From Amycolatopsis viridis (GTDB lineage: Bacteria > Actinomycetota > Actinomycetes > Mycobacteriales > Pseudonocardiaceae): a DNA stretch of 64,000 nucleotides. The position numbers were made by a program, and so were the translations under genes. Below are positions 27,262 through 35,162 of the stretch, one piece after another. Each line of letters opens with the position of its first letter. The stretch's first letter is position 1. Location of the stretch: assembly GCF_011758765.1 (NCBI RefSeq), contig NZ_JAANOU010000001.1, positions 5,146,001 through 5,210,000 on the forward strand. Reading direction: 5' to 3'. The notes beneath the pieces are model-generated. The model ran no database searches and was not told the DNA's origin. It saw only the letters and a list, made by a program, of their open reading frames with translations.

Positions 27262-29343
27262 TCACCGTATGGATCCAGAGCGTGTTTTCGGGGTGTGAAT
27301 CGTCCCACGCGCGGCCAGGACGGCGGCGACGACGAGGGCCAGGGCAGCCGCCAGCGCGAGCCACCAGCCGGGTCCCGCGTGGGCGCCGGCGATCTCGTGG
27401 CGGGCGAGGGGCAGTTCGGCGGCCCGCAACCCGGCGACGCAGGCGGCACCGGCGAGCAGCGCGGCGGCCCTGGCGGGGCGGCAGCGCGGGGCGAGGACGC
27501 ACGCGCCGAGGACCGTGAGGAGCGCGACCAGCAGGCCCCACGAGGGTGTGCCGAAGCTGGTCCAGAGGGCGGGCTCGACGTAGTCGGTCGCGAGGATCGA
27601 CGGGATGCCGAAGGCACCGAGGGCGAGGATCCCGGCCGCGGCGAGCGGGGCGAGCAGGCCCGCGCCGGGGACGGCGGAGCCGTTGCCGAGCGCGGTGGCC
27701 GGGTCGGTGGTCTCGTCGCGTTCGACCATGCCCGCGACGACGGAGCAGCAGGCGGTGATGGCCGAGCCGGCGATCGCGAGCGCCGTCCACAGCACACCCG
27801 GGCCGGGGGTGAGGCCGGCGCCGAGTTCGGTGGCGGTGACGGCCATGGTGAGGACCGCGGTGCCGGCGAGGGGGACGGCGACCCAGGCGACGGAGAGGAC
27901 GGGGCGCACGTAGGCGGCCGGGCCCGCGGTGAACAGGACGAGACCGAGGACTCCGACGAGCAGCCCGGCGGCGAGCAGGGCCCACCGGGACGGGCTGGGC
28001 GGCCCGTCGAGGTTGCCGGTGACGACCACCTGCGGGGTGAGCGCACCGGCGACGGCGGCGGCCGCGGTGAGCACGGCGAGGGCGCCGGTGACGATCCGCA
28101 GCCGGCGGATGCCGGGCAGGGTGATCTCGGCGGCGTCGTCGTCCGGTGCGGCGTCCGAGGTGGCGTCCCTGGTGGCGGCGGTGGGCAAGAAGGCGGCGGC
28201 GATCATCCCGGCGGCGCCGACGAGGACGAGAACCGGGCCCGCCGACAGCCGCACCCCGGGCAGGCTGAGGCCGGAGACGAGGTTCGGCAGCCCGACGACG
28301 GTCGCGGTGACGCCGAGGCCGAGCAACCCGCCCCGCGCGACCGCGCTGCCGGACCCGGCGAGCAACACGGTGGCGACCGGCAACGCGAACGCGAGCAGGA
28401 GGCTGCCGGCGAGCACCAGACCGGGGCCTTCGAGCGCGCTGGCCGCAGGCAGGAAGGCATCAGTGGACGCGAAGGGCGCCATCATGAGCCCCACTGCCGC
28501 CACGATGGCCGCCGCGATGCCGAGGATCAAACCGGACCGCCCGGCCCGCCCGGACCGCGCGGCCTGCGCTGCCTCGGGCCAAGCCGGGGTACCGGGGTCA
28601 GCGGGCTCCCCGGCGGCGGTGCCCGCCGGGATGCGGGATCCGGTGCGACTCCGGGCGCCGTCCTCCACGGAGCGACCGTCGGTGGCCGGGGACGCGGTGA
28701 CACCGCGGCGGGCCTTGCCCGACGGCACTGCCCTGGCACCCGGCTCACCCGAGGCCTCCCCGGGAGCGGACCGGCCGGTCGCGGGTCGACGCTCGCTCCA
28801 CTGGGACTTCGCGGCGACCGCCTCCGCGGCAGCGGACGGCGGCGGGGGCCAGGAAGCGTCCGCGTTCGGGGCGACGGCCCGCATGGCCAGCACACCGGCC
28901 GCGATCGCGACCACGTGCCCTGCCAGCAGCAGCCACAACCCGGCACCGGTAGCGGGCTCGGCCAGCGCGTGCACGCGGAACAGCTCCGGACGCGCCGCGC
29001 GCAGGGGGTCCGTGAGCAGGATCAGGTCGAGCACCAGCCGCCCCGGGGCGAGGGCCGCCACCGCTGCCAGCACACCGGCGGCCGTCTGGTGGCGGCCCCG
29101 CACCGCGAGCACGGCCACCACGACCATCGGCGCCACGGCGAGCACCACCAGCAGCGGGACGCTGGCGTAACCCCGTGGCACACCGTCCGCCACCGGCACC
29201 GCGCCACCCGCGGCGAGCAGCACGGCCGACACCGCCCCGGCCACGTAGGCCACCGGGGACGGGGACCCGCTGCCGGCGTCGCCAGCGTCGGAGGTCGCGT
29301 CGAGCTGCACGGCAGCCACGCCACCGGTGCTGTCAGTGTCCAT
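27262..29343 (-). CDS. Large polytopic membrane protein of unknown function
   Basis: A 693-aa Ala/Val/Leu-rich protein with roughly 14-16 hydrophobic segments. It is split by a 120-residue hydrophilic, Ala/Arg/Gly-rich loop (about residues 165-285), giving four or five helices, a loop, then about ten more helices. No motif identifies it as a transporter or enzyme. It occupies the place between sucC and the M23 peptidase that holds no gene in M. tuberculosis, so it is probably lineage-specific. The start is ATG 29343 (MDTDSTGGVAAVQLDATSDA), with no strong ribosome site. It diverges from the peptidase across a 476-base region. Confidence 0.75.
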   Translation of the reverse strand: MDTDSTGGVAAVQLDATSDAGDAGSGSPSPVAYVAGAVSAVLLAAGGAVPVADGVPRGYASVPLLVVLAVAPMVVVAVLAVRGRHQTAAGVLAAVAALAPGRLVLDLILLTDPLRAARPELFRVHALAEPATGAGLWLLLAGHVVAIAAGVLAMRAVAPNADASWPPPPSAAAEAVAAKSQWSERRPATGRSAPGEASGEPGARAVPSGKARRGVTASPATDGRSVEDGARSRTGSRIPAGTAAGEPADPGTPAWPEAAQAARSGRAGRSGLILGIAAAIVAAVGLMMAPFASTDAFLPAASALEGPGLVLAGSLLLAFALPVATVLLAGSGSAVARGGLLGLGVTATVVGLPNLVSGLSLPGVRLSAGPVLVLVGAAGMIAAAFLPTAATRDATSDAAPDDDAAEITLPGIRRLRIVTGALAVLTAAAAVAGALTPQVVVTGNLDGPPSPSRWALLAAGLLVGVLGLVLFTAGPAAYVRPVLSVAWVAVPLAGTAVLTMAVTATELGAGLTPGPGVLWTALAIAGSAITACCSVVAGMVERDETTDPATALGNGSAVPGAGLLAPLAAAGILALGAFGIPSILATDYVEPALWTSFGTPSWGLLVALLTVLGACVLAPRCRPARAAALLAGAACVAGLRAAELPLARHEIAGAHAGPGWWLALAAALALVVAAVLAARGTIHTPKTRSGSIR

Positions 29344-29819
29344 GTGATCTCACGTCGTCGAGGGTCGGAGGAGCGGTCAGGACGGCCGGCCTCGGCGCCG
29401 AGAGCCGCGGGCACACCACGACCCGTGCCTGGCACCGGCCGCCCGGCGCGGACCGCCTCACCCAGGTGATCACGTCCCGCGCGGCGTCGCCACCGACACC
29501 GGCGCCCGACGCTAGCAAGCCGGGAAGGTTGCCCCGGAAACCCCACGAGCTAACAAACCGTGTCGCACATCACACCAATGGCGGAATATCGCGTCTACCC
29601 AGTGTCATCGACACTGATCGGCCGCGAGCTCCCGCGCCACGTTCGGCCCAGAGGGCGTTCACTCCTTGCCGCCGACCACATCCCTTCGTTACTGTCCCCC
29701 GGTCCCCATCACGGTCAGGTCACGATGTGGGCGGCGGGCAGCCACCCCGAACGGTTGCCCACCGGGATCCCCCGCCCGGAACCCGCCCGCTGACCCCCTG
29801 AGTAACGGAAGGCCCCGAC
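29344..29819. other. 476-base divergent intergenic region
   Basis: No supported gene. It is less GC-rich than its surroundings around 29555-29620 and contains a perfect inverted repeat, CAGTGTC-ATC-GACACTG (29600-29616), a possible operator. It must hold promoters for the membrane protein and the peptidase. I looked for a ydaO/c-di-AMP riboswitch, common before cell-wall hydrolases, and did not find its conserved blocks. Confidence 0.6.
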
Positions 29820-30635
29820 TTGGCTCGATACCGCTCCCCCGGCGGCCAAGCTCCTTCCCCGGTACTCGACGACGACGCTGCGGACGGCGCCGTCGTCCGG
29901 GTCCGGGGCGCTCACCGGCTCCCCGCGCCGTCCTCGGCGCTGCGTGGCCGGGTCGTGGTCGCCGCCGTGGCGGCCGGCGCGTTCGCCGCTGCCGCCGCAG
30001 GACAGACCCTCCAGTCCGTGCAGACTTCCGACGCCGACGTGGCTCCCCTGGCCAACACCGGGGACGCGAGCGCGTCGTTCGCGGTCGGTGGTGACGCCCC
30101 CACCGGCGCCCCCGAGATCCTTCCCGCGGCCAACTTCACCGACGCGTCGGCGGAGGTGCAGCGCCTCACCGACAGCGAGAACGTCACGATGGCCCGGCGG
30201 AACCACGATGCCGAAGTCGCCCGCGCCGCGGCCGAGGAGGCTGCCCGGCCCAAGACCTGCCTGCCCGCCAAGGGCACGTTCACCTCCGGCTTCGGCGCCC
30301 GCTGGGGCACCAGCCACCTCGGCGTCGACATCGCCAACTCGATCGGCACCCCGATCTACGCCGCGACCGACGGCGTGGTGATCGAGGCCGGCCCGGCGAG
30401 CGGCTTCGGCCTGTGGGTGCGGATCCAGATGGACGACGGCACCATCCAGGTCTACGGCCACGTCAACACCTACTCGGTGCGCGAGGGTCAGAAGGTCAAG
30501 TGCGGGCAGCAGATCGCCGAGATCGGCAACCGCGGCCAGAGCACCGGGCCGCACCTGCACTTCGAGATCTGGCAGAACGGCACCCGCAAGATCGACCCGC
30601 GGCCCTGGCTCGCCGCCCGCGGCATCAGCCTCTGA
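29820..30635 (+). CDS. M23-family peptidase, membrane-anchored (Rv0950c-like)
   Basis: A 271-aa zinc metallopeptidase of the LytM type, expected to cut peptidoglycan cross-links outside the cell. An N-terminal cytoplasmic segment precedes a signal-anchor helix (VVVAAVAAGAFAAAAAG, about residues 45-61), then a short helical linker. The M23 domain keeps the zinc ligands: SHLGVDIAN (His and Asp) and GPHLHFEIW (His-x-His). The start is TTG at 29820, with GGAAGG about nine bases upstream; it gives a sensible N-terminus. The gene is in the conserved position between pcrA/uvrD1 and sucC. It converges on the 83-aa gene with 19 bases between stops. Confidence 0.92.
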   Translation: MARYRSPGGQAPSPVLDDDAADGAVVRVRGAHRLPAPSSALRGRVVVAAVAAGAFAAAAAGQTLQSVQTSDADVAPLANTGDASASFAVGGDAPTGAPEILPAANFTDASAEVQRLTDSENVTMARRNHDAEVARAAAEEAARPKTCLPAKGTFTSGFGARWGTSHLGVDIANSIGTPIYAATDGVVIEAGPASGFGLWVRIQMDDGTIQVYGHVNTYSVREGQKVKCGQQIAEIGNRGQSTGPHLHFEIWQNGTRKIDPRPWLAARGISL

Positions 30636-30654
30636 CGGCCCCTCCCTGGCCCGG

Positions 30655-30906
30655 TCACGGGTCCGGCCGCCGCACGAAGTAGGCCACCGCGACCTGCCAG
30701 ACCCCGCACAGCCGTCGCGACGTACGCCGGCACCGCAGGCACCGGCCGTCCGGCCCGCCGTGCCGCTCCAGGAGAGCCTGCCAAGCGGCGAGGACCACGA
30801 GGGCCTCGCCGGCCGGTAACGCCCCGTCGTGGACCACCCGCGCGACCATGCGCTCGATCCGCTCCAGGACGCCTGCCCGCACGTACGGGAACCACTGCCT
30901 GCCCAC
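30655..30906 (-). CDS. Small Cys-motif protein under a LexA operator
   Basis: An 83-aa basic protein I do not recognise. It has an amphipathic helical N-terminal half (AGVLERIERMVARVVHDG; GEALVVLAAWQALLERHGG). A Cys cluster follows at residues 56, 59 and 67 (CLRC-x7-C, with a His at 49) and could bind zinc. It ends with WQVAVAYFVRRPD. The GTG start has GGGGAGG seven bases upstream. A perfect SOS box lies 18 bases upstream of the start. It follows pcrA by 158 bases on the same strand but has its own promoter region. DNA-damage induction is inferred; the biochemical role is unknown. Confidence 0.78.
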   Translation of the reverse strand: MGRQWFPYVRAGVLERIERMVARVVHDGALPAGEALVVLAAWQALLERHGGPDGRCLRCRRTSRRLCGVWQVAVAYFVRRPDP

Positions 30907-30924
30907 ACCACGACCTCCCCAGGT

Positions 30925-30940
30925 TCGAACTCGCGTTCGA
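30925..30940. promoter_or_regulatory. Perfect LexA operator (SOS box) upstream of the 83-aa gene
   Basis: TCGAACTCGCGTTCGA matches TCGAAC-N4-GTTCGA exactly. On the minus strand a TATACC -10-like hexamer (30950-30945) ends four bases before it, and the ribosome site starts four bases after it. Bound LexA would therefore cover the start of transcription. Confidence 0.92.
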
Positions 30941-31064
30941 GACAGGTATAGCGGAGGGGTCCGACAATTCCGGGACGGCCGGTGAGCCGGGCTCGCTCAT
31001 CACCCGATCGGAGCAGGCAGCGAGGCCCGGACCGCCGCCGGGATGTGGCGGCCCGGGACGAGAC

Positions 31065-33470
31065 CTACAGCTTCACCATCGGGACGCTGCCGATCAGCAT
31101 CAGCTTCACCTTGCCGGCGCTGCCGAAATCGATGGTGGCGGTGGCACGTGGACCCTCACCGGACGCTTCGACCACCGTGCCGAGACCGTACTTGTCGTGG
31201 TTGACGCGGTCGCCCACCTCGAGCTTCAGCGCCACGGTGTTCTGCCAGCCCTTGAACGGCGTCGACCGCATGCCGCGGGCCGCGATCCCGGCCTGCGCGG
31301 AGTCCTCACCGAAACGGGAGCGCCGCCCCCAGGTGGTCGCCGCCCGGGGCGAACCGAACGACGGCTCCGCGGCCGACGACGGCTCCTCCCGGCGCCAGTC
31401 GAGCAGCTCGGACGGCACCTCGTCGAAGAACCGGGACGCCGGGTTCGTCATCGGCTGTCCCCACGCCGAGCGCGTGATCGCCCGGCTCAGGTACAGCCGC
31501 TTGCGCGCCCGCGTGATGGCCACGTACGCCAGCCGCCGCTCCTCGGCCAGCTCGGCGGGCTCGCCCAGGGCCCGCAGGTGCGGGAAGACGCCGTCCTCCC
31601 AGCCCGTGCAGAACACCACCGGGTACTCCAGCCCCTTCGCGGTGTGCACGGTCATCAGCGTGACCACCCCGGAGTCCTCCTCCTCGCCGTCGGAGTCCGG
31701 TGTCGGCACCGAGTCCGCGTCGGCCACCAGCGAGACCCGCTCGAGGAACGCCGCCAGCGAGCCCGGCTCGGGTACGCCCGCGTCGTCCTCGGCGAGCGGC
31801 GGCATCTCGGCAGCCTGCTCGGCGAACTCCCGCGCGACGGTGACGAGCTCGGTCAGGTTGTCCACCCGGGAGGCGTCCTGCGGGTCGTCGGACTCCTCCA
31901 GCTCGGCCCGGTACCCCGTGCGCTCCAGCACGGCCTCGAGCACGTCGGCGACCTCAGCGCCCTCCTCGACCAGCGCGATCAGCCCGTCGAGCAGCTCGAC
32001 GAAACCGGCGATCGCCTTCTGCGAACGCGGGTTGAGCAGCGGCACCTTGCCGGCCACCGCGTCCCGCAGCGCGGCCGCGAACGAGATCCGCTCCCGTTCG
32101 GCGTGCGTGGCCACGCACGCCTCGGCCCGCTCGCCGATGCCCCGCTTGGGCACGTTGAGGATGCGCCGCAGGCTGACCGTGTCCTCCGGGTTGGCCAGCA
32201 CCCGCAGGTAGGCCAGCGCGTCCCGCACCTCGCGGCGCTCGTAGAAGCGGACGCCGCCGACCACGCGGTAGGGCAGCCCGAGCCGGATGAAGATCTCCTC
32301 GAACACCCGCGACTGGTTGTTGGTGCGGTAGAACACCGCCACGTCGGAGTACTTCGCCTCGCCCTGGTCGACCAGTGCGTCGATCTCGCCCGCGACGAAG
32401 GCCGCCTCGTCGTGCTCGTTGTCGGCGACGTAGACGCCGATCTTCTCGCCGTCGCCGGAGTCGGTCCACAGCCGCTTGTCCCGCCGGTTCGGGTTGCGCG
32501 AGATGACCGCGTTGGCGGCGGACAGGATCGTCTGGGTGGAGCGGTAGTTCTGCTCCAGCAGGATGGTGCGGGCGTCCGGGAAGTCCCGCTCGAACTCCTC
32601 GATGTTGCGGATGGTGGCGCCGCGGAACGCGTAGATCGACTGGTCGGCGTCACCGACCACGCACAGCTCCGCCGGCTCGACACCGCCCTCGGTCCGCGTG
32701 GTGCCCACCAGCTCCCGGACCAGGGTGTACTGGGCGTGGTTGGTGTCCTGGTACTCGTCGACCAGGACGTGCCGGAACCGGCGGCGGTAGTGCTCGGCCA
32801 CGTCGGGGAAGGCCTGGAACAGCTCGACCGTGCGCATGATCAGGTCGTCGAAGTCGAACGCGTTCGCCAGCCGCAGCCGCCGCTGGTACTCGGTGTAGAC
32901 CTCGGCGACCCGGCGCTCCAGGTCGTTGGACGCCTTCGCCGTGGCGTCCTCCGGGTCGGTCAGCTCGTTCTTGTGGTTGGAGATGTGCACCGCCAGCGCG
33001 CGGGCCGGGTAGCGCTTGGGGTCGATGTCCAGGTCGCGCGCGACGAGGGTGACCAGGCGGCGCGTGTCGTCGGCGTCGTAGATCGAGAAGTTCGACGACA
33101 TGTCGAGCGTCTTGGCCTCGCGCCGCAGCAGCCGCACGCACATCGAGTGGAACGTGGAGACCCACATGGCGTTCGCGCGCCTGCCCACCAGCTCGCCGAC
33201 GCGCTCCCGCATCTCGGCCGCGGCCTTGTTGGTGAACGTGATCGCCATGATCTCGCCGGGGTGCACACCGCGCTCGGCCAGCAGGTAGGCGATGCGCCGG
33301 GTCAGCACCCGGGTCTTGCCGGAGCCCGCGCCGGCAACCACCAGCAGCGGCGCACCGGTGTGCGTGACCGCTTCCCGCTGCGCGGGGTTGAGGTCGGCGA
33401 GCAGATCGGCGTGGCGGCCCGGCGCGGGACGCGCGGGCGGCTCGGCGGGGAGGTCGAACAGGGTGCTCAT
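31065..33470 (-). CDS. pcrA: ATP-dependent DNA helicase PcrA/UvrD1 (superfamily 1A)
   Basis: 3'-5' helicase used in nucleotide excision repair, replication restart and recombination control. At 801 aa it has the SF1 motifs in order: Q motif (LNPAQREAV), Walker A (VVAGAGSGKTRVL), motif Ia (ITFTNKAAAEMRERV), Walker B (LVDEYQDTNHAQY), motif III (GDADQSIYAFRGA), motif IV (LEQNYRSTQTIL), motif V (LMTVHTAKGLEYPVVF) and motif VI (YVAITRARKRL). The C-terminal KVKLMLIGSVPMVKL is part of the Tudor-like domain that binds RNA polymerase. ATG start. It corresponds to Rv0949 (uvrD1) in the conserved block. No SOS box is visible upstream. Confidence 0.97.
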   Translation of the reverse strand: MSTLFDLPAEPPARPAPGRHADLLADLNPAQREAVTHTGAPLLVVAGAGSGKTRVLTRRIAYLLAERGVHPGEIMAITFTNKAAAEMRERVGELVGRRANAMWVSTFHSMCVRLLRREAKTLDMSSNFSIYDADDTRRLVTLVARDLDIDPKRYPARALAVHISNHKNELTDPEDATAKASNDLERRVAEVYTEYQRRLRLANAFDFDDLIMRTVELFQAFPDVAEHYRRRFRHVLVDEYQDTNHAQYTLVRELVGTTRTEGGVEPAELCVVGDADQSIYAFRGATIRNIEEFERDFPDARTILLEQNYRSTQTILSAANAVISRNPNRRDKRLWTDSGDGEKIGVYVADNEHDEAAFVAGEIDALVDQGEAKYSDVAVFYRTNNQSRVFEEIFIRLGLPYRVVGGVRFYERREVRDALAYLRVLANPEDTVSLRRILNVPKRGIGERAEACVATHAERERISFAAALRDAVAGKVPLLNPRSQKAIAGFVELLDGLIALVEEGAEVADVLEAVLERTGYRAELEESDDPQDASRVDNLTELVTVAREFAEQAAEMPPLAEDDAGVPEPGSLAAFLERVSLVADADSVPTPDSDGEEEDSGVVTLMTVHTAKGLEYPVVFCTGWEDGVFPHLRALGEPAELAEERRLAYVAITRARKRLYLSRAITRSAWGQPMTNPASRFFDEVPSELLDWRREEPSSAAEPSFGSPRAATTWGRRSRFGEDSAQAGIAARGMRSTPFKGWQNTVALKLEVGDRVNHDKYGLGTVVEASGEGPRATATIDFGSAGKVKLMLIGSVPMVKL

Positions 33471-33580
33471 CGGTTGTCCACGCTACCCGGGGGCTCCGAC
33501 GGTTTACCGCGGTGGACGTACGGCGAGGTGTCGTCACCGGATGGACGCGCGGCGGCCCGCCACGGCGGACCATCGACGGC

Positions 33581-33976
33581 ATGAACACACCATCGAAACG
33601 GATCCGGGCCGCGGACCAGGACCGGGAGCGCGTGGCGGCCCGGCTGCAGCAGGCCGGCGGCGAGGGCAGGCTGTCGCTCGCCGAAACCGAAGACCGGATG
33701 GGTGCCGCCTACGCGGCGACCTACCTCGACGAACTGGCCGAGCTCACGCAGGACCTGCCACGGCCGGCGCCGGCGGAACCAGCGAAGCCACCGCGGTTCC
33801 CCGTGCCGCTGCGGGTGCACGCCGCGGTCGTGGCCCTGTTGTCGGTGCTGCTCGTCGTCCGGTTCGTCGCGTCGGGCGCGCCGTTCTTCTGGCCGGCGGT
33901 GCCGTTGTTCTGGCTGGGTGTGAGCCTGCTCGCGCACGCGGCGATCCGCTACCGGCGGCGAGCTGTGCCATACTGA
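33581..33976 (+). CDS. DUF1707 (SHOCT-like) membrane protein
   Basis: A 131-aa protein. The N-terminal DUF1707 domain (KRIRAADQDRERVAARLQQA, then GRLSLAETEDRMGAAYAATY, then LDELAELTQDLP) is followed by two membrane helices (LRVHAAVVALLSVLLVVRFV and FWPAVPLFWLGVSLLAHAAI) and a basic tail. Such proteins are abundant in actinobacteria and poorly understood. ATG 33581 gives the expected family start. The upstream frame extension overlaps the promoter region shared with pcrA and lacks conservation signals. The gene ends four bases before the aromatic leader ORF, whose promoter would lie inside its last codons. Confidence 0.85.
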   Translation: MNTPSKRIRAADQDRERVAARLQQAGGEGRLSLAETEDRMGAAYAATYLDELAELTQDLPRPAPAEPAKPPRFPVPLRVHAAVVALLSVLLVVRFVASGAPFFWPAVPLFWLGVSLLAHAAIRYRRRAVPY

Positions 33977-33980
33977 TCTC

Positions 33981-34043
33981 GTGCAGCACCACGCGTACCG
34001 ATTTTTCTACGGGATCCGGACTCCGGCTCCCGTGATCGCGTAG
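33981..34043 (+). CDS. Aromatic-rich leader peptide (candidate attenuator of chorismate mutase)
   Basis: A 20-codon ORF, GTG to TAG. Codons 2-13 read QHHAYRFFYGIR, and four of codons 6-10 are Tyr or Phe (TAC, CGA, TTT, TTC, TAC). Two Phe and two Tyr codons in such a short ORF, 22 bases before a terminator hairpin and 97 bases before chorismate mutase, is the classic layout of ribosome-mediated attenuation by phenylalanine and tyrosine. There is no ribosome site; CATACT six bases before the GTG could be a -10, so the message may be leaderless. The clustered aromatic codons make chance unlikely, but it is untested. Confidence 0.75.
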   Translation: MQHHAYRFFYGIRTPAPVIA

Positions 34044-34065
34044 GTGCCCACACCACCGTCACTGC

Positions 34066-34094
34066 AAGCCCCGGAGTCCGCGGACCCGGGGCTT
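34066..34094 (+). terminator. Attenuator terminator hairpin before chorismate mutase
   Basis: A 9-bp stem (34066-34074 with 34086-34094) continues into an inner 4-bp stem (34076-34079 with 34082-34085). The second arm ends in TTT. The competing antiterminator is a perfect 10-bp pairing of 34017-34026, inside the leader ORF, with 34071-34080, the first arm of this hairpin. The two structures exclude each other. Confidence 0.75.
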
Positions 34095-34140
34095 TCGTCG
34101 GCTTCGGGGCCGCGCGGTCCGGAACCGACCGGAGGGCCCG

Positions 34141-34446
34141 ATGAACGCACAGACACATGAGAAGGACACCTCGCCGGAGTCCTCGGGGGAACCCGTGGCG
34201 ACGGCCGAGGAGATCGCCGAGCTGCGCGAGGAGATCGACTGGCTGGACGCGGAGATCCTGCGGCTCGTCAAGCGCCGCGTCGAGGTCTCCCGCCGGATCG
34301 GCGCCGCGCGGATGGCCGCGGGCGGCACCCGCATCGTCTACAACCGCGAAATGGACGTGCTCGCCCGTTACCGCGAACTCGGCCCGGACGGCCGTCAGCT
34401 CGCCATGGCCCTGCTGAACCTGGGGCGTGGGCGGCTCGGCCGCTGA
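34141..34446 (+). CDS. Chorismate mutase (AroQ-type, Rv0948c-like)
   Basis: Converts chorismate to prephenate, the branch to Phe and Tyr. The 101 aa form a single AroQ helical unit: EIAELREEIDWLDAEILRLVKRR, RRIGAARMAAGG, YNREMDVLARYRELG. The C-terminal GRGRLGR resembles the tail by which the mycobacterial enzyme docks on DAHP synthase and is activated. Length and sequence match the AroQ-delta class. ATG start with GGAGG six bases upstream. It diverges from pcrA as in M. tuberculosis. The preceding leader peptide and hairpin suggest control by charged tRNA-Phe and tRNA-Tyr. Confidence 0.93.
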   Translation: MNAQTHEKDTSPESSGEPVATAEEIAELREEIDWLDAEILRLVKRRVEVSRRIGAARMAAGGTRIVYNREMDVLARYRELGPDGRQLAMALLNLGRGRLGR

Positions 34447-34509
34447 AAACGTCGGAATCCGGGGGTTTCCCGGAGGCCGGACAGCGTGGCGGACGGGCAC
34501 ACTGGAGAC

Positions 34510-34815
34510 ATGATTAACGTCATCGCGGTGATCATCGCGATCGCCAGTGTGCTCGCCTCGCTGGCCCACGTGGGCTACCTGGCGCTGCTGAACAACGCGG
34601 CGAACAAGCGGGCCGGCGGTGCACCGGTGGCGCAGTACGTGCGCAGCCGGTGGGCGCTCGCCGGCGGCACCACCGCCGCGTCGCTCCTCGCGTGGCTGTT
34701 CACCTCGGGCGGCACCGGGATGGACATCCTCGCGATCATCGTCGCCGCAGGCAGCGGCGCGGTAGCCACCAAGGCCCTGCAGTCCACGCAGGCGCGCTAC
34801 CGAAACGGTGGCTGA
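34510..34815 (+). CDS. Small three-helix membrane protein
   Basis: A 101-aa protein with three hydrophobic segments: VIAVIIAIASVLASLAHVGY, WALAGGTTAASLLAWLFTSG and ILAIIVAAGSGAVATKAL. A loop (NNAANKRAGGAPVAQYVRSR) sits between the first two. Function unknown. The ATG at 34510 has GGAGAC immediately upstream; the frame also opens at 34486 without a ribosome site. It lies 63 bases after chorismate mutase on the same strand and may be read through from it, though no functional link is apparent. Confidence 0.72.
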   Translation: MINVIAVIIAIASVLASLAHVGYLALLNNAANKRAGGAPVAQYVRSRWALAGGTTAASLLAWLFTSGGTGMDILAIIVAAGSGAVATKALQSTQARYRNGG

Positions 34816-35162
34816 CGAAGTGTGAAAGCCCCGACTGAGTGAACTTGCGGGCTCACGCTTTGACAACTGACGCCTGCTCTTACCCTTGATGGCGTGGAAC
34901 GGCCTGGATTCGCCTCCACGCGCCCGGCGCACCGCCGCGCGCGTGCAGGCGAACGTGCACCAGCACTTGCACCGGCTGCTCCATCCGGTCGAATCGGCAC
35001 GGGTCCGGCGTCAGAGTGCGCGCAGGGCGGTGTCCACACGGCATGACACGCGGGGCCGAATTCACGGACAGCTCTCGTTCCGGGACCGGCCGGCACCGAC
35101 GTGGTGCCGGAACCTGGACCCCGGTCGTTCCGGCACACCGGCCGGGCGCCGGGCGGGCACCC
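34816..35162. other. 347-base region before a membrane-anchored protein gene
   Basis: No supported gene; short frames here lack family resemblance and good ribosome sites. TTGACA at 34860 followed by TACCCT at 34881 may be a promoter, but the 15-base spacer is short. The rest looks like the 5' leader or upstream region of the next gene. Confidence 0.45.

Noticed and set aside
29344-29819. ydaO (c-di-AMP) riboswitch before the M23 peptidase
   Set aside because: The context was suggestive, but the conserved sequence blocks are absent; only a simple hairpin-forming GGGCA/TGCCC pair was seen.
33471-33580. SOS box upstream of pcrA
   Set aside because: No TCGAAC-N4-GTTCGA match in the region between pcrA and the DUF1707 gene.
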